Assembly: GCF_947179165.1 (NCBI RefSeq)
Contig: NC_077240.1
Span: 60,237,501-60,301,500, forward strand
DNA from: Solanum dulcamara
Taxonomy: Eukaryota > Streptophyta > Magnoliopsida > Solanales > Solanaceae
DNA: 64,000 nucleotides
Direction of reading: 5' to 3'
Below, in pieces: positions 23,885-34,339 of the stretch. The translations under genes were made by a program, and so were the position numbers. The stretch's first letter is position 1; the number at the start of each line of letters is the position of its first letter. Under the pieces are notes generated by a model. The model saw only the letters and a program-made list of their open reading frames with translations, did not search any database and was not told the origin of the DNA.

Positions 23885-24780
23885 TAAACAATAATTGTAA
23901 TACGTTTTGAATTTAATATATTATACATATTATAAGCATGTTTCAATACACGTGGTGAATATATAATTAAAATATTTTTAATACAATAATATATTCCGTT
24001 AATAAGAGAAAAAATAAAAATTAATTATAACAGATTTTGAATTCAATATATTATATTATAGGCATGTTTTAATGCACGTGGTGAATATATAACTAATTTT
24101 TTTAATATAATAATATATTTTAGCACCGTTAATAAGAGAAAAAAATTAAAAAATAATTATATTATTTTTTTAATTCAATATATTATGCATATTATAGGTA
24201 TGTTTCAATGCATGTGGTGAATATATAACTAATTTTTTTAAATACAAATGTATTATAAGTATCATGTGTGAACTTCAAACATTCCCATACCATTCAAATT
24301 AATTTACGTTGTTAGAAATGTATTATATTTGTTGAAATAACAACAATCGAATTCATAACAATGTATATTATTGAATTCGAATTGTAATACATTTTGAATT
24401 CAATGTATTATATATAGTATGGACATGTTTCAATGCATGTAGTGAATATATAACTAAAATATTTTTAATACAATAATATATTCTGTTAATAAGAGAAAAA
24501 TAAAAAATAATTATAATAGATTTTGAATTCAATAAATTATAGGCATGTTTCAATGCACGTGGTGAATATATAGCTAAATATTCATAATACAATAATATAT
24601 TTTAGCACCATTAATAAGAGAAAAAATAAACAATAATTATAATACATTTTGAAATCAATTTATCATACATATTATATGCATCTTTCAATAAAGGTGGTGA
24701 ATATATAATTAAAATATTTTTAATACAAATATATTATAAGTAATATGTGAATTTCAAACATTTCGGTGCTATTTAAAATT
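23885..24780. repeat. Minisatellite: six ~125-bp units in a duplicated three-unit block
   Basis: Each unit holds a conserved core: an ATGTTTCAAT-like motif, then CACGTGGTGAATATATAA and the TTAATAAGAGAAAAA spacer. Cores start at about 23936, 24062, 24198, 24423, 24543 and 24678. Units 1-3 and 4-6 align as blocks with a period of about 480-487 bp, and both blocks end with the same extra segment (TATTATAAGTA...CTTCAAACATT-like). This is a higher-order tandem repeat. A G-box core (CACGTG) is intact in units 1, 2 and 5. Confidence 0.85.
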
Positions 24781-24809
24781 AGTTTTAAATTAGAATAGTT
24801 AATTATTAT

Positions 24810-24880
24810 TTAAAAAAAAGGGAGAAAGAGAAAGAGAAAAAGAAAGATAGGAAAAAAAAGAAGGAAAAGCATGCAGAAAG
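24810..24880. repeat. Purine-rich tract
   Basis: G/A-rich run (GAGAAAGAGAAAGAG) on the right of the minisatellite. It mirrors the C/T-rich tract on the left. Confidence 0.75.
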
Positions 24881-26063
24881 GGGACAAAAAGGGGTAATGA
24901 GGTGATTTTAGTTATTAATTAAGATAAATATATTATAGACTGTAGTAAAAAAAAAGTACCCTAAAAGGATAATTATTAATCTAAAAAAATTCATCTATGT
25001 AAAAATTCCCTTATATTACTTGTGTAATTGGATTTAGGTAAATGTGTTTGTGTTATTTTTTCCATAAGTTATCAATAAAAGCCTGGTATTTCACCAAAAA
25101 AATATATTTTAAATTTAAGATCACAAAAATTTAAGAGTCTTGAAGGAAGTAGTTATCAATGGCAGAGTCAAAATTTTTGTGGAAATGGTTCAAAAAATAA
25201 GAAGCAAACTCGTAAAAATTACATGATGAAAACGGAGCAAAACAGGTTGGGGAAGGAAAAGATTAATCTTCACCTGCTAAATTTAGCTTGCCTTACTCTG
25301 TCATGTCGGGTTTATCATTTCTTTGTACTTTACCCTGTCGCATTGAGTCTTCTTAAAATTTTTTGTGTTTTTTTTACGGTGTTCTACTTTGATTTGAATT
25401 TTTTAAAGTTTTAAATTAATGTCCACTTAATCATATCTTACTTTGAAAACATCAAGATTCTTTAAAAAGTTGTAAGGTTTGAATTATTAATTTCATAGTG
25501 CATATCCAAAGATAAATAAATGGTATCGCTAATTTTTTAGTTAAATTAATTCAATTTGTTAGATTTGTCATTTGTACAAAAAAGAAAAGATAAATGGCGA
25601 GTAAATCAAATAAGTTTAGTTTCATCTCTGTATAGTAGATATGAAAAAAGAATAAGAAAGAAATATCATGAAATAAAAGAAAGAAAATTCAATTAAATAG
25701 ATATTGTCCTTTAAGTTTCTTCATTTGATTAAATTTAATTTACCTTATTTAAAAAAAATATATTTTCTATCTCAATTTCAAATTTAAGAATAATTAATTA
25801 TTTTTATAACCAGGGTTCTTTGAATTAATACATGAAAAGAGAGTTACATAAAAGTAAAATGGCAATGAACATAAGAAGAATAAACAACAAAATGAAAAAA
25901 TGTGCTAGTAATAAATTTGAAAAAAAGCATAACTGAGAAGGAAAAATAGCATAGAATACAAAAATAATAAAAAGAAAAAAAATAAAACTCCACATTGAGC
26001 CTAAAAATAATAATTATTTTCATTGGGTTGTTATGGATTTTTCCAAAGGAAAAAAAAGACAAA

Positions 26064-26073
26064 AAAGTTATAA
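26064..26073. repeat. Target-site duplication, left, of the Mutator-like element
   Basis: AAAGTTATAA, matched by AAAATTATAA at 27045-27054 with one mismatch. Confidence 0.7.
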
Positions 26074-27044
26074 GGGAAAAGGCATAAATTCCCCCCCGAA
26101 GTTGTATCGAAAAGTCAGTTACACATTTAAATTATCATGGAGACCTATTACACATCTAAACTATCTAAAAGTGAATTTATTACCCCCTAAAATTGAAGTA
26201 ACAAAAAAATAAAAAAAAGAGCGCGTCGGACTAAAATTAAAGTAATTTTTCTTAAAAAAACAAAATCGCCCACCCCACGTCCTTTTTTCTTCACACCCAC
26301 TTACCATCTTCTTTTTTCATACCCACCTCAATTTATTCCATTTTGAATCTTGATTTTTTTCTTTCAAAACCTATTAAGAAGAAGTTCTTCACACCCACCT
26401 CCATTTACTCTCCATTTTGGATCTTGATTTTTTTCTTTCAATACCAGTTAAGAAGAAGTTCTTCACACCCACCTCCATTTACTCCCCATTTTAAATCTTG
26501 ATTTTTTTCTTTCAAACCCCATTAAGAAGAAGAAGAATTCTAGCTAAAAACCTATAAATCAAACTTCCTTTTTATTCTACTTTAGCTATGGAATAGAAAT
26601 TATCTTTCACTCAAATTGTTCAAATTCAAGCAAATTAAATTAATAGATTAGAACATTTAATATATTTTGACTAGAAAAAATAGAGAGTGCTTGGGTATGG
26701 CTGAGAAGACGAAGCGGGTGAATTTGACTTTGGTGGAGAAGATGATTGGGGGAGGGGTGGAGGGGATCAGATGGATGGTTAATAATAAATTAGGCGTTAA
26801 TTAGTATAAAATATAGTTAATAAAAGAAAAGTTAATTAATAAAGAAAAAAAATTATAGTTTCTGACATGGCGCTGACGTGGCTCGAGTGTAATGCACCAC
26901 AAGATGTGAGAGTGGTGTTATACGTTTCGAAGGAATAAGAAATTTACTTTTAGATAGTTTAGGTGTGTAATAGATCGTCATGATAGTTTAAACGTGTAAC
27001 TGAATTTTCAGTACAACTTCAAAAAGGAATTTATGTCTTTTCCC
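26074..27044. mobile_element. Mutator-like non-autonomous element with ~110-bp TIRs
   Basis: The left end (26074-26190) and the inverse of the right end (26925-27044) match over about 110 bp: both begin GGGAAAAG(G/A)CATAAATTCC and continue through CAGTTACAC and CTAAACTATCTAAAAGT. The 9-10-bp flanking repeat fits a MULE. There is no transposase. The inside carries a triplicated ~72-bp segment. The whole is 971 bp. Confidence 0.82.
26323..26540. repeat. Three ~72-bp tandem repeats inside the Mutator-like element
   Basis: Units share CACCCACCTC, TTTACTC(T/C)CCATTTT, ATCTTGATTTTTTTCTTTCA and TTAAGAAGAAG. They differ by a few bases, so the triplication is not very recent. Confidence 0.8.
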
Positions 27045-27119
27045 AAAATTATAATGAGTGGACTCCAACCCAAGACATTGAAATAAATCTAGAACCCTGT
27101 GAACCACTAAGTTAAAGCT

Positions 27120-27168
<49 letters not shown>
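27120..27168. repeat. (AT)n microsatellite
   Basis: About 40 bases of AT dinucleotide repeat. Confidence 0.9.
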
Positions 27169-27169
<1 letters not shown>

Positions 27170-27514
27170 CTTTTTTTAAAAAGTGAGTTCAAATAAACCT
27201 CTTTGAGTTCAACCTAAATCTGCCCCTGATAGCTATAGTGATTAGTAATATCAATTCTGTTCTGTTTTTCCTCTTTATAAATTAAAATGCTAACTTTTAA
27301 TTTCCTTATTCTATCTAAAGATAAGTTGGACATATGAAAGAGAGTTGTGACGTTTCATTTCCTCTTTTACTGCAAATTTATTTTACTGTGTAAGAATAAT
27401 AATAATTTTAAAACATTATATATAATAAACAAAATCCTCGTAAGGACACAAAAATAAAGAAGAGACAAACCAAGGGAAGTCATTTTCATTTATAAGTTAT
27501 GCCTGATTCAGTTT

Positions 27515-27921
27515 TGTTCGGATTTTGCCTAATTTTCTTACCATATTTTAATTTTATTTTTCTCTTGAAGGAAAGTCAAAGCATTATTATAACTGTTTTA
27601 GCTTTTCCTGAAAGGAAAATATAATTCTCTTCCATATTTGGTTATTCTTTCCTTAGAGAAAAAGAAATTGAAGATCCCTACTTCATATCAAGAACACAAT
27701 ATCATTCACAATGCAATCGTTAAAAGAGATTAGTTTATGAAAATATTTTCTCTCAACATGTTTATGCTTTTTCAATATTATTTTTATAATATGTAGGTCG
27801 CTTGACCAAATAATATTAGTAATATGTTTTTAGTATGCTTTTCTTGGTCATCTAATTTATCGCCTATATGATTTGCAATTATAAGCTTCTGCATGATGCC
27901 CTGATTCTTTCGAACCCAACA
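27515..27921 (+). repeat. 5' LTR of the TRIM-like element
   Basis: The stretch TTTCTTACCATATTT...TTTCTCTTGAAGGAAAGTC recurs in the split 3' LTR, as does CTCTTCCATATTTGGTTATT. It starts TG and ends CA. Confidence 0.7.
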
Positions 27922-28411
27922 AGTGGTATCAGAGTCCATGGTTCAAAGATCGAATGTTTCAATGGTCCAGATTCATCGAGGTTGAAGACAAGTTCAAGCG
28001 ATTTCAAATCAATTTTTGATGATAATGAAGTTTTTTGTGCTACTACATGTGGAGAAAAAAAAATTAACTCTATTATTAACAATTCTGCTACTCCATCTTT
28101 TAAAACAACATCAATTTTCAACCCATACTTTAACACATGAGCTTCAACTTTTAACCCTTGCAAACTTTTAATGCTTTGGCTTCTTTCAACTCATGCATAT
28201 TACTTTTAACGCATGACCTCCACTTTCAACCCTGTTCAGAACTTTTAACACATGGCTCCAATATTATTAACCCATGTTTACTTTAATGCACAAGGCTTTA
28301 ATTTTTAACCTATATCATTTTTAAATCATGGTAAGCAACATTGATACATGAAGATTGTGTGAAGAAGACGAATCAAGTTTTATCAAGAAAATTCAGATAA
28401 AAAGGAAGAGT

Positions 28412-28524
28412 TGTTAGGGTTTTTCCTTGCTTTCTTACCATATTTGAGTTTTACTTTTCTCTTGAAGGAAAGTCAAAAGCATTATCATAATTTCTTTTAC
28501 TTTTTCTGAATGGAAAATATAATT
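28412..28524 (+). repeat. First part of the TRIM-like 3' LTR
   Basis: Matches the start of 27515-27921. It is interrupted after AATATAATT by the Mutator-like MITE, and the rest of the LTR continues at 34228. Confidence 0.7.
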
Positions 28525-28746
28525 GGGATAATTACAGTAGATTGCCATTCGACAAAAGTAATTACCAAAAAATAGCCATTTGATGTATACGTATGTATAG
28601 TCAGTGTATATTTCATGTATAGTCAAGTTATATTAAGTTTTTGAGTGTATCATAATGTATATTCAGTGTGTAGTCATTATAAGTAATCTATATTGTATAG
28701 TCAATGTATACTTTCTATGACTTTTGGCAAGATATATTATAGTCAC

Positions 28747-28970
28747 TATTATGTTAGTGGATGTTAGTGGGTGTTAGTGGATGTTAGTTGCCCACTAGTA
28801 TAATAATTTACTTGTTTCCTAGCAAGTAATTTCCCTATAAATTGCCAATAATCGGCAAGATCTATATACAGATATAATTCTAGATACATACTTCTCCTCT
28901 GTTTTCCCTTTCTTTCTTTACTTTCTCTATATACTCTTACTCTCTTTATGTTATAATAATATTTATAACA
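28747..28970 (+). repeat. 5' LTR of the Ale-type copia element
   Basis: Begins TATTATGTTAG and ends AATAACA-like (TTTATAACA). Both LTRs share the unusual TA start. If a canonical TG start is required, it would be at 28752. Confidence 0.88.
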
Positions 28971-28992
28971 CGTTATCAGTACGAGGCTCCGG
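28971..28992 (+). other. Primer-binding-site region of the Ale-type copia element
   Basis: TTATCAGTACGAGGCTCCG follows the LTR directly. It resembles the TTATCAGCACGAGGCTC type of site in related elements (from memory) rather than the classic TGGTATCAGAGC. Confidence 0.5.
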
Positions 28993-29048
28993 CTAATTTT
29001 CAAGGTAATAAAAGTGGTAAGAGTTTTATTTAATTTTATTTTTATAAA

Positions 29049-30041
29049 ATGGCAAATATTTCCAAAATTGAATTTACTGCTCTTGATATTTCTGGAAAAG
29101 ACTACTCCTCATGGGCACTAGATGCCGAAATTCATCTTGAATCGATGGGTCTGGAAGACACCATCAAAGATGATAACCAGGCATCTAGTCAAAACCGTGC
29201 AAAAGCTATGATTTTCCTCCGCCACCATCTTGACGAGGGTCTTAAATTACAATATCTTACATTAAAAGATCCCTTGAAATTGTGGAAAAATTTAAAAGAA
29301 AGGTATGACCACCTGAAGTTGGTCATGCTTCCACAAGCACGTCATGACTGGTTAAATTTGAGACTAATGGACTTTAAAAATATAACTGAATATAATTCTG
29401 CTTTATTTCGAATTATAGCTCAGTTAACTTTATGTGGAGATGAAATCACGGAACAAGATAAAATTGAAAAAACATACTCCACATTTCCACCCGCGAATAT
29501 GCTCCTGCAGCAGCAATATCGCGAAAAAGGCTTTACAAAATATTCTGAATTATTATCTCACTTACTTATTGCTGAACGCCATAATGAATTGTTAATGAAA
29601 AATCATGATAGTCGGCCCGTTGGTTCTTTGCCACTCCCTGAAGTGAATCAGGCAAATTCAAACCAACGAGAAAGAGGCCATGGCCCCAGTCGTGGCCGTG
29701 GTCGTGGTCGTAGTCAAAGAAGAAATTTTAATCATGATGCTCGGCTGACACCAAGAAATAACCAGCAATATAAAAAGCAGGGTAAAAAGCCAGAAGCTTT
29801 ACCGAAGAATAATTCAGAAACAATATGTCATAGATGTGGAGGTGTGGGGCACTAGTCCCGAATTTGCCGGTCGTCAAAACGTCTGGTTCAGCTATATCAG
29901 GCATCGTTAAAAAAGGTAGAAAATAATCCAAAGACAAATTTTATCTCCGAGGACAATATTGAGCCCATGCATCTGGATGTAGCTGATTTCTTTAATTTTC
30001 CAGAAGTAAATATGAATGTTGATAAGCCCGATAATATTTAA
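29049..30041 (+). pseudogene. Ale-type copia gag, stop within the zinc knuckle
   Basis: Nucleocapsid/capsid precursor. It starts at ATG 29049 and is open for 268 codons. An Arg/Gly-rich stretch (GHGPSRGRGRGR) precedes a zinc knuckle beginning CHRCGGVGH. The codon after that His is TAG (29853-29855), where family members usually have Trp (TGG). The same frame then continues through the last zinc ligand (SRIC) to TAA at 30039-30041. The gag protein would therefore lack a complete zinc knuckle unless the stop is read through. Confidence 0.85.
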
Positions 30042-30173
30042 ACAATTCTCTTTGTTGTTGTATGTATTAAATATTATGTTTGTATTTTTCTAGATCCATG
30101 TAATAAAATAAAATTTTGTATAATAAATTATGTATTAATAATAATATTTACTTTTTTTCTTTGTGAAGAAAAT
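30042..30173 (+). other. AT-rich spacer between copia gag and pol
   Basis: 132 bases, a multiple of three, with stops in all useful frames. gag upstream and pol downstream are in the same frame. It contains splice-site-like ends, but no GT-AG pair that I tested keeps the frame. Confidence 0.6.
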
Positions 30174-33100
30174 ATGGAAATGCCTCAAATCTTGTTTGGA
30201 TCAATGATAAATCACGAGGATATTTGTGTAATTGATAGTGAAACAACCCATGCTATATTTAAAGACGAGAAATATTTTTCCAATTTACTTAGAAGAAAAG
30301 CTAATGTTACTACAATTTCTGGTAATTCAAAAATGATAGAAGGCTCTGGAAGAGCTACTATAATTCTGCCTAAGGGGACAAAAATTGTTATAGAAGATAC
30401 ACTATTTTCTTCTAAATCCCCAAGAAACTTGTTAAGTTTTAAAGATATCCGCAGAAATGGATATCATGTTGAGATATTAAATGAAATGAATATTGAATAT
30501 CTTGGTATAACCAAAAGTGTCTCAGGCCAGAAATATATTTTGGAAAAATTATCAACTCTGTCATCTGGCCTATATTATGCAAAAATTAGTGCAATTGAAG
30601 CAAATATGATCGTAAACCAGAAGTTTACCGATCCAAATATATTTGTGCTATGGCATGATCGAATAGGTCATCCTTGATCAATAATGATGAGACGAATTCT
30701 TGAAAATTCAACTGGACATCTGTTAAAGAACCAGAAGATTCTTACAAATGATAAATTTTCATGTGCTGCTTGTTATCAAGGCAAATTAATTGGCAGACCA
30801 TCGACCCTGAAGGTTGGCATCGAATCTCCTGGCTTTTTAGAACGTATACATGGAGATATATGTGGACCTATTCATCCACCTAGTAGATTGTTTAGATATT
30901 TTATGGTCCTAATAGATGCATCATCTAGATGGTCTCATGTGTGGCTGTTATCATCTCGCAACCTGGCGTTTGCGAAGTTGTTAGCATAAATAATAAGATT
31001 GAGAGCGCAATTCCCCGATTATCCAATTAAGGCCATTCGCCTTGATAATGCTGGAGAATTTACATCCCAAGCATTTAATGATTATTGCTTATCAATTGGG
31101 ATAAAAATTAAACATCCTGTTGCTCATGTTCATACTCAAAATGGCCTTGCAGAGTCATTTATAAAGCGCCTACAATTAATAGCAAGACCTATACTAATGA
31201 AAACAAAACTACCTATTACTGTTTGGGGTCATGCTATCTTACATGCAGCAGCACTTGTACGTCTCAGACCGACACATTATAATAAATACTCTCCATCGTA
31301 ATTAGTATTTGGTCATGAACCAAATATAGCCCATTTAAGAATTTTTGGTTGTGCGGTATATGTGCCTGTAGCACCACCACAACGTACAAAAATGGGCCCT
31401 CAACGAAGGTTGGGCATATATGTTGGGTTTGACTCACCCTCCATAATTCGATACCTTGAACCGTTGACTGGAGATTTATTCACTGCTCGATTTGCCGATT
31501 GTCGGTTTGATGAAACAATTTTCCCGCCATTAGGGGGAGAGAAAAAGGAACCCGTAAAAGAAAAAGAAATTGCGTGGAAAGTTTCATCACTATCACATTT
31601 TGATCCACGTACCTGCACATGTGAACAGGAAGTCCAAAAGATTATCCACTTGCAGAAAATAGCAAATCAAATGCCAGATGCATTTACTGATTTGAAACGG
31701 ATAACTAAGTCACATATCCCTGCAGTGAATGTACCTATCCGGATTGATGTCCCAAAAGGACCATCTACAAGTATCATAGATTCTGAATCCCAAACACGCC
31801 AGAAGCGTGGTAGACCGTTGGGTTCAAAGGATAAAAATCCTAGAAAGAGAAGCGTGAGAAATAATAAAGATGATACTACAATAGAACCTCCTGAAGAAGG
31901 TCAAGATTTGAGTAATCCTGATATTCCTGAAGAAATCAGTGAACCCGAGACTCAAGTGAATGAAGAACTTTCAATAAGTTCTTTCGGTGATGAGATAAAA
32001 TTAGATCGATCTAAAATCACGGTTGATAATGTTTTTGCATATAATGTTGCACTTAACCTCATGCAAGATAGTGAAAGTCTTGAGCCTAAATCCGTCGAAG
32101 AATGTCGACGTAGATGTGATTGGCCAGAATGGCAAAAGGCAATTCAATCAGAATTAGACTCACTTGCTAAACGTGAGGTTTTTGGACCTGTAGTCCAAAC
32201 CCCTGAAGGTGTAAAACCAGTTGGCTATAAATGGGTTTTTGTTAGAAAACGAAATGAGAGAAATGAAATTGTAAGATATAAGGCACGCCTTGTTGCACAA
32301 GGATTCTCTCAAAGACCCGGAGTCAATTATGAAGAAACATATTCACCAATTATGGATGGAATAACTTTTCGATATCTCATCAGTTTAGCTGTACATAAAA
32401 ATCTTGAAATACATCTAATGGATGTAGTTACAGCTTACCTTTATGGTTCACTTGATAATGAAATTTACATGAAAATTCCAGATGGATTAAAATTGCCTGA
32501 AGCATGTAAAAAGTCTCGGGAAATGTACTCAATAAAACTGCAAAGATCATTATATGGTTTAAAACAATCAGGGCGTATGTGGTATAATCGCCTCAGTGAG
32601 TACTTGATAAATGAAGGCTATATAAATGATGTCATTTGTCCATGTGTTTTTATTAAGAAAACGAAATCAGAGTTTGTTATACTCGCCGTTTATGTTGATG
32701 ACATAAATCTCATTGGAACCCCTGAAGAGGTCCAAAAGGCAATTGAATATCTAAAGAAAGAATTTGAAATGAAAGACCTTAGAAAGACAAAACTTTGTCT
32801 AGGTTTGCAAATTGAATATTTAGCAGACGGAGTTTTTGTCCATCAATCTGCCTACACTGAAAAAATCTTAAAAAGATTTTACATGGACAAAGCACATCCA
32901 TTAAGTACTCCAATGGTTGTTCGATCACTTGAAGTGGAAAAGGATCAGTTTCGACCTCCAGAAGAGGATGAAGAAATTCTTGGTCCTGAAGTACCATATC
33001 TCAGTGCTATTGGTGTACTTATGTACCTTGCTAACGCAACTAGGCCTGATATAACATTTTCTGTCAATTTGCTAGCAAGGTATAGTTCATCTCCAACGCG

Positions 33101-33692
33101 AAGGCATTGGAACGGTATCAAACATTTTTTGCGATACCTGAAGGGTACTATTGATATGGGTTTGTTTTATACTAACAAAGGTTGCGCAGACCTTATTGGT
33201 TATGCAGATGCATGTTATTTATCAGACCCACATAAAGCTCGATCTCAGACAGGTTATCTATTTACACACGGAGGGACTGCTATATCATGGCGATCTACAA
33301 AATAGTCCATTGTTGCTACTTCTTCAAATCATGCTGAAATAATAGCAATTCATGAAGCAAGTAGAGAATGTGTGTGGTTGAGATCGATGATACAGTTCAT
33401 CAAAGAAAGATGTGGTCTGAAAAATAATGTTAAAGTACCCACAATTATATTCGAAGATAATGCCGCGTGTATAGCTCAATTGAAAGGTGGCTTCATAAAA
33501 GGAGACAGAACGAAACACATTTTACCAAAATTATTCTTCACACATGATCTTCAGAAGAACGGTGAAATTGATGTACAACAAGTTCGTTCAAGTGATAATC
33601 TTGCAGATTTATTCACAAAGGCATTACCAACATCAACTTTTGAGAAGCTAAGGCATAAGGTTGGAATGCGCCGTCTCCAAAATATCAAATGA
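30174..33692 (+). pseudogene. Ale-type copia pol: protease - integrase - RT - RNase H
   Basis: The protease has CVIDSETTHAIF near 30227, where the usual DSG reads DSE. Integrase has the GAG-pre-integrase end WHDRIGHP (stop at 30675-30677), CxxC (CAAC), then the DDE signature in HGDICGP, LDNAGEFTS and NGLAESF. A stop lies at 30987-30989 and another at 31299-31301. RT (about 32110-32850) carries KWVFVRKR, KARLVAQG, the catalytic YVDD near 32692 and SLYGLKQS. RNase H (33190-33640) has GYADACY, a stop at 33303-33305, then HAEIIA and FEDNAACI. Reading frame is kept throughout, and only stops break it. Four of the five stops fit C-to-T or G-to-A change. Confidence 0.88.
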
Positions 33693-33931
33693 AGTTTTCA
33701 TCAGGGGGAGTAAAATACGCGCTGCACTCTTTTTCCCTTAACCACAGTTTTGTCCCACTGGATTTTCCTGGTAAGGTTTTTAATGAGGTAGCACTCAAGG
33801 CGTATTACCAGATGTGTGTATTTTTTTTACTAGGCTTTTTCCCATTGGGTTTTTCCTAGTAACAAGTCACAACATCTATATAGATTTATTCTTTCACTAG
33901 ATTTATTTTTATGTGAACATCCAAGGGGGAG

Positions 33932-34155
33932 TATTATGTTAGTGGATGTTAGTGGGTGTTAGTGGATGTTAGTTGCCCACTAGCATAATAATTTACTTGT
34001 TTCCTAGCAAGTAATTTCCCTATAAATTGCCAATGATCGGCAAGATCTATATACAGATATAATTCTAGATACATACTTCTCCTCTGTTTTCCCTTCCTTT
34101 CTTTACTTTCTCTATATACTCTTACTCTCTTTATGTTATAATAATATTTATAACA
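33932..34155 (+). repeat. 3' LTR of the Ale-type copia element
   Basis: Same length as the 5' LTR. Differences are T/C in CTAG(T/C)ATAA, A/G in CCAAT(A/G)ATCGG and T/C in CCCTT(T/C)CTTTC. Confidence 0.88.
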
Positions 34156-34339
34156 GCCACTATATATTTTCTACGATTTTGATTATTTTTAATGTATGTA
34201 AAATATGGCTATATTTAAAATTTTCCCAATATAATTCTCTTCCATATTTGGTTATTCTTTCCTTAGCGAAAATGTTTGGAGCTCTATAAATTAAATACTA
34301 CTCTTCTCATATCAAGAACACAATAACATCCACAATGTA

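Larger units (their letters stand above)
25160..27226. mobile_element. Possible older TIR element containing the Mutator-like insertion
   Basis: The left motif GGCAGAGTCAAAATTTTTG (25162) and the inverse of the right motif (GGGGCAGATTTAGGTTGAA, ending 27226) are loosely related inverted ends of a kind common in Solanaceae repeats. The inside is non-coding. Similarity of the ends is weak, so this is a tentative outer element around 26074-27044. Confidence 0.3.
28747..34155 (+). mobile_element. Ty1/copia retrotransposon, Ale/Retrofit type, nearly complete but coding-dead
   Basis: LTRs of 224 bp (28747-28970 and 33932-34155) differ at only three positions. A 5-bp target repeat is seen as GTCAC (28742-28746) and GCCAC (34156-34160). 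Inside come a PBS-like site, gag with zinc knuckle, protease, integrase, RT and RNase H, then a purine tract (CCAAGGGGGAG) against the 3' LTR. The order PR-IN-RT-RH is that of Ty1/copia. The short LTR and the gag start (MANISKIEFTALDISGK) resemble the Ale lineage (from memory). Five stops lie in the coding part. Confidence 0.9.
28525..34227. mobile_element. Mutator-like MITE (about 290 bp of its own) split by a copia element
   Basis: The ends are GGGATAATTACAG and, inverted from the right, GGGAAAATTTTAAATATAGCC; the inner ATAGCCAT block is shared. The 9-bp repeat AATATAATT stands on both sides (28516-28524 and 34228-34236), and the two flanks join to give the TRIM LTR sequence. Its own sequence is 28525-28746 plus 34161-34227; the copia element sits between. 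Confidence 0.78.
27515..34339 (+). mobile_element. TRIM-like LTR retroelement, 3' LTR split by nested insertions
   Basis: A small LTR element. Its 5' LTR (27515-27921, TGTT...AACA) is followed at once by a PBS, GTGGTATCAGAGTCC, of the initiator-Met tRNA type. About 490 bp of non-coding inside and a purine-rich tract (AAAAAGGAAGAG) precede the 3' LTR at 28412. The 3' LTR is split at 28524, resumes at 34228-34236 and runs to about 34339, where gypsy DNA begins; its last part is missing. The expected intact size is about 1.3 kb. No gag or pol is encoded, which fits TRIM elements. Confidence 0.72.

Noticed and set aside
23885..24780. CRISPR-like array
   Set aside because: Repeats are ~125 bp with no unique spacers, organised as duplicated blocks in plant DNA; a minisatellite explains it.
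27868..28140. A 90-codon frame as a host gene
   Set aside because: It crosses the LTR-PBS border of the TRIM-like element and has no protein features.
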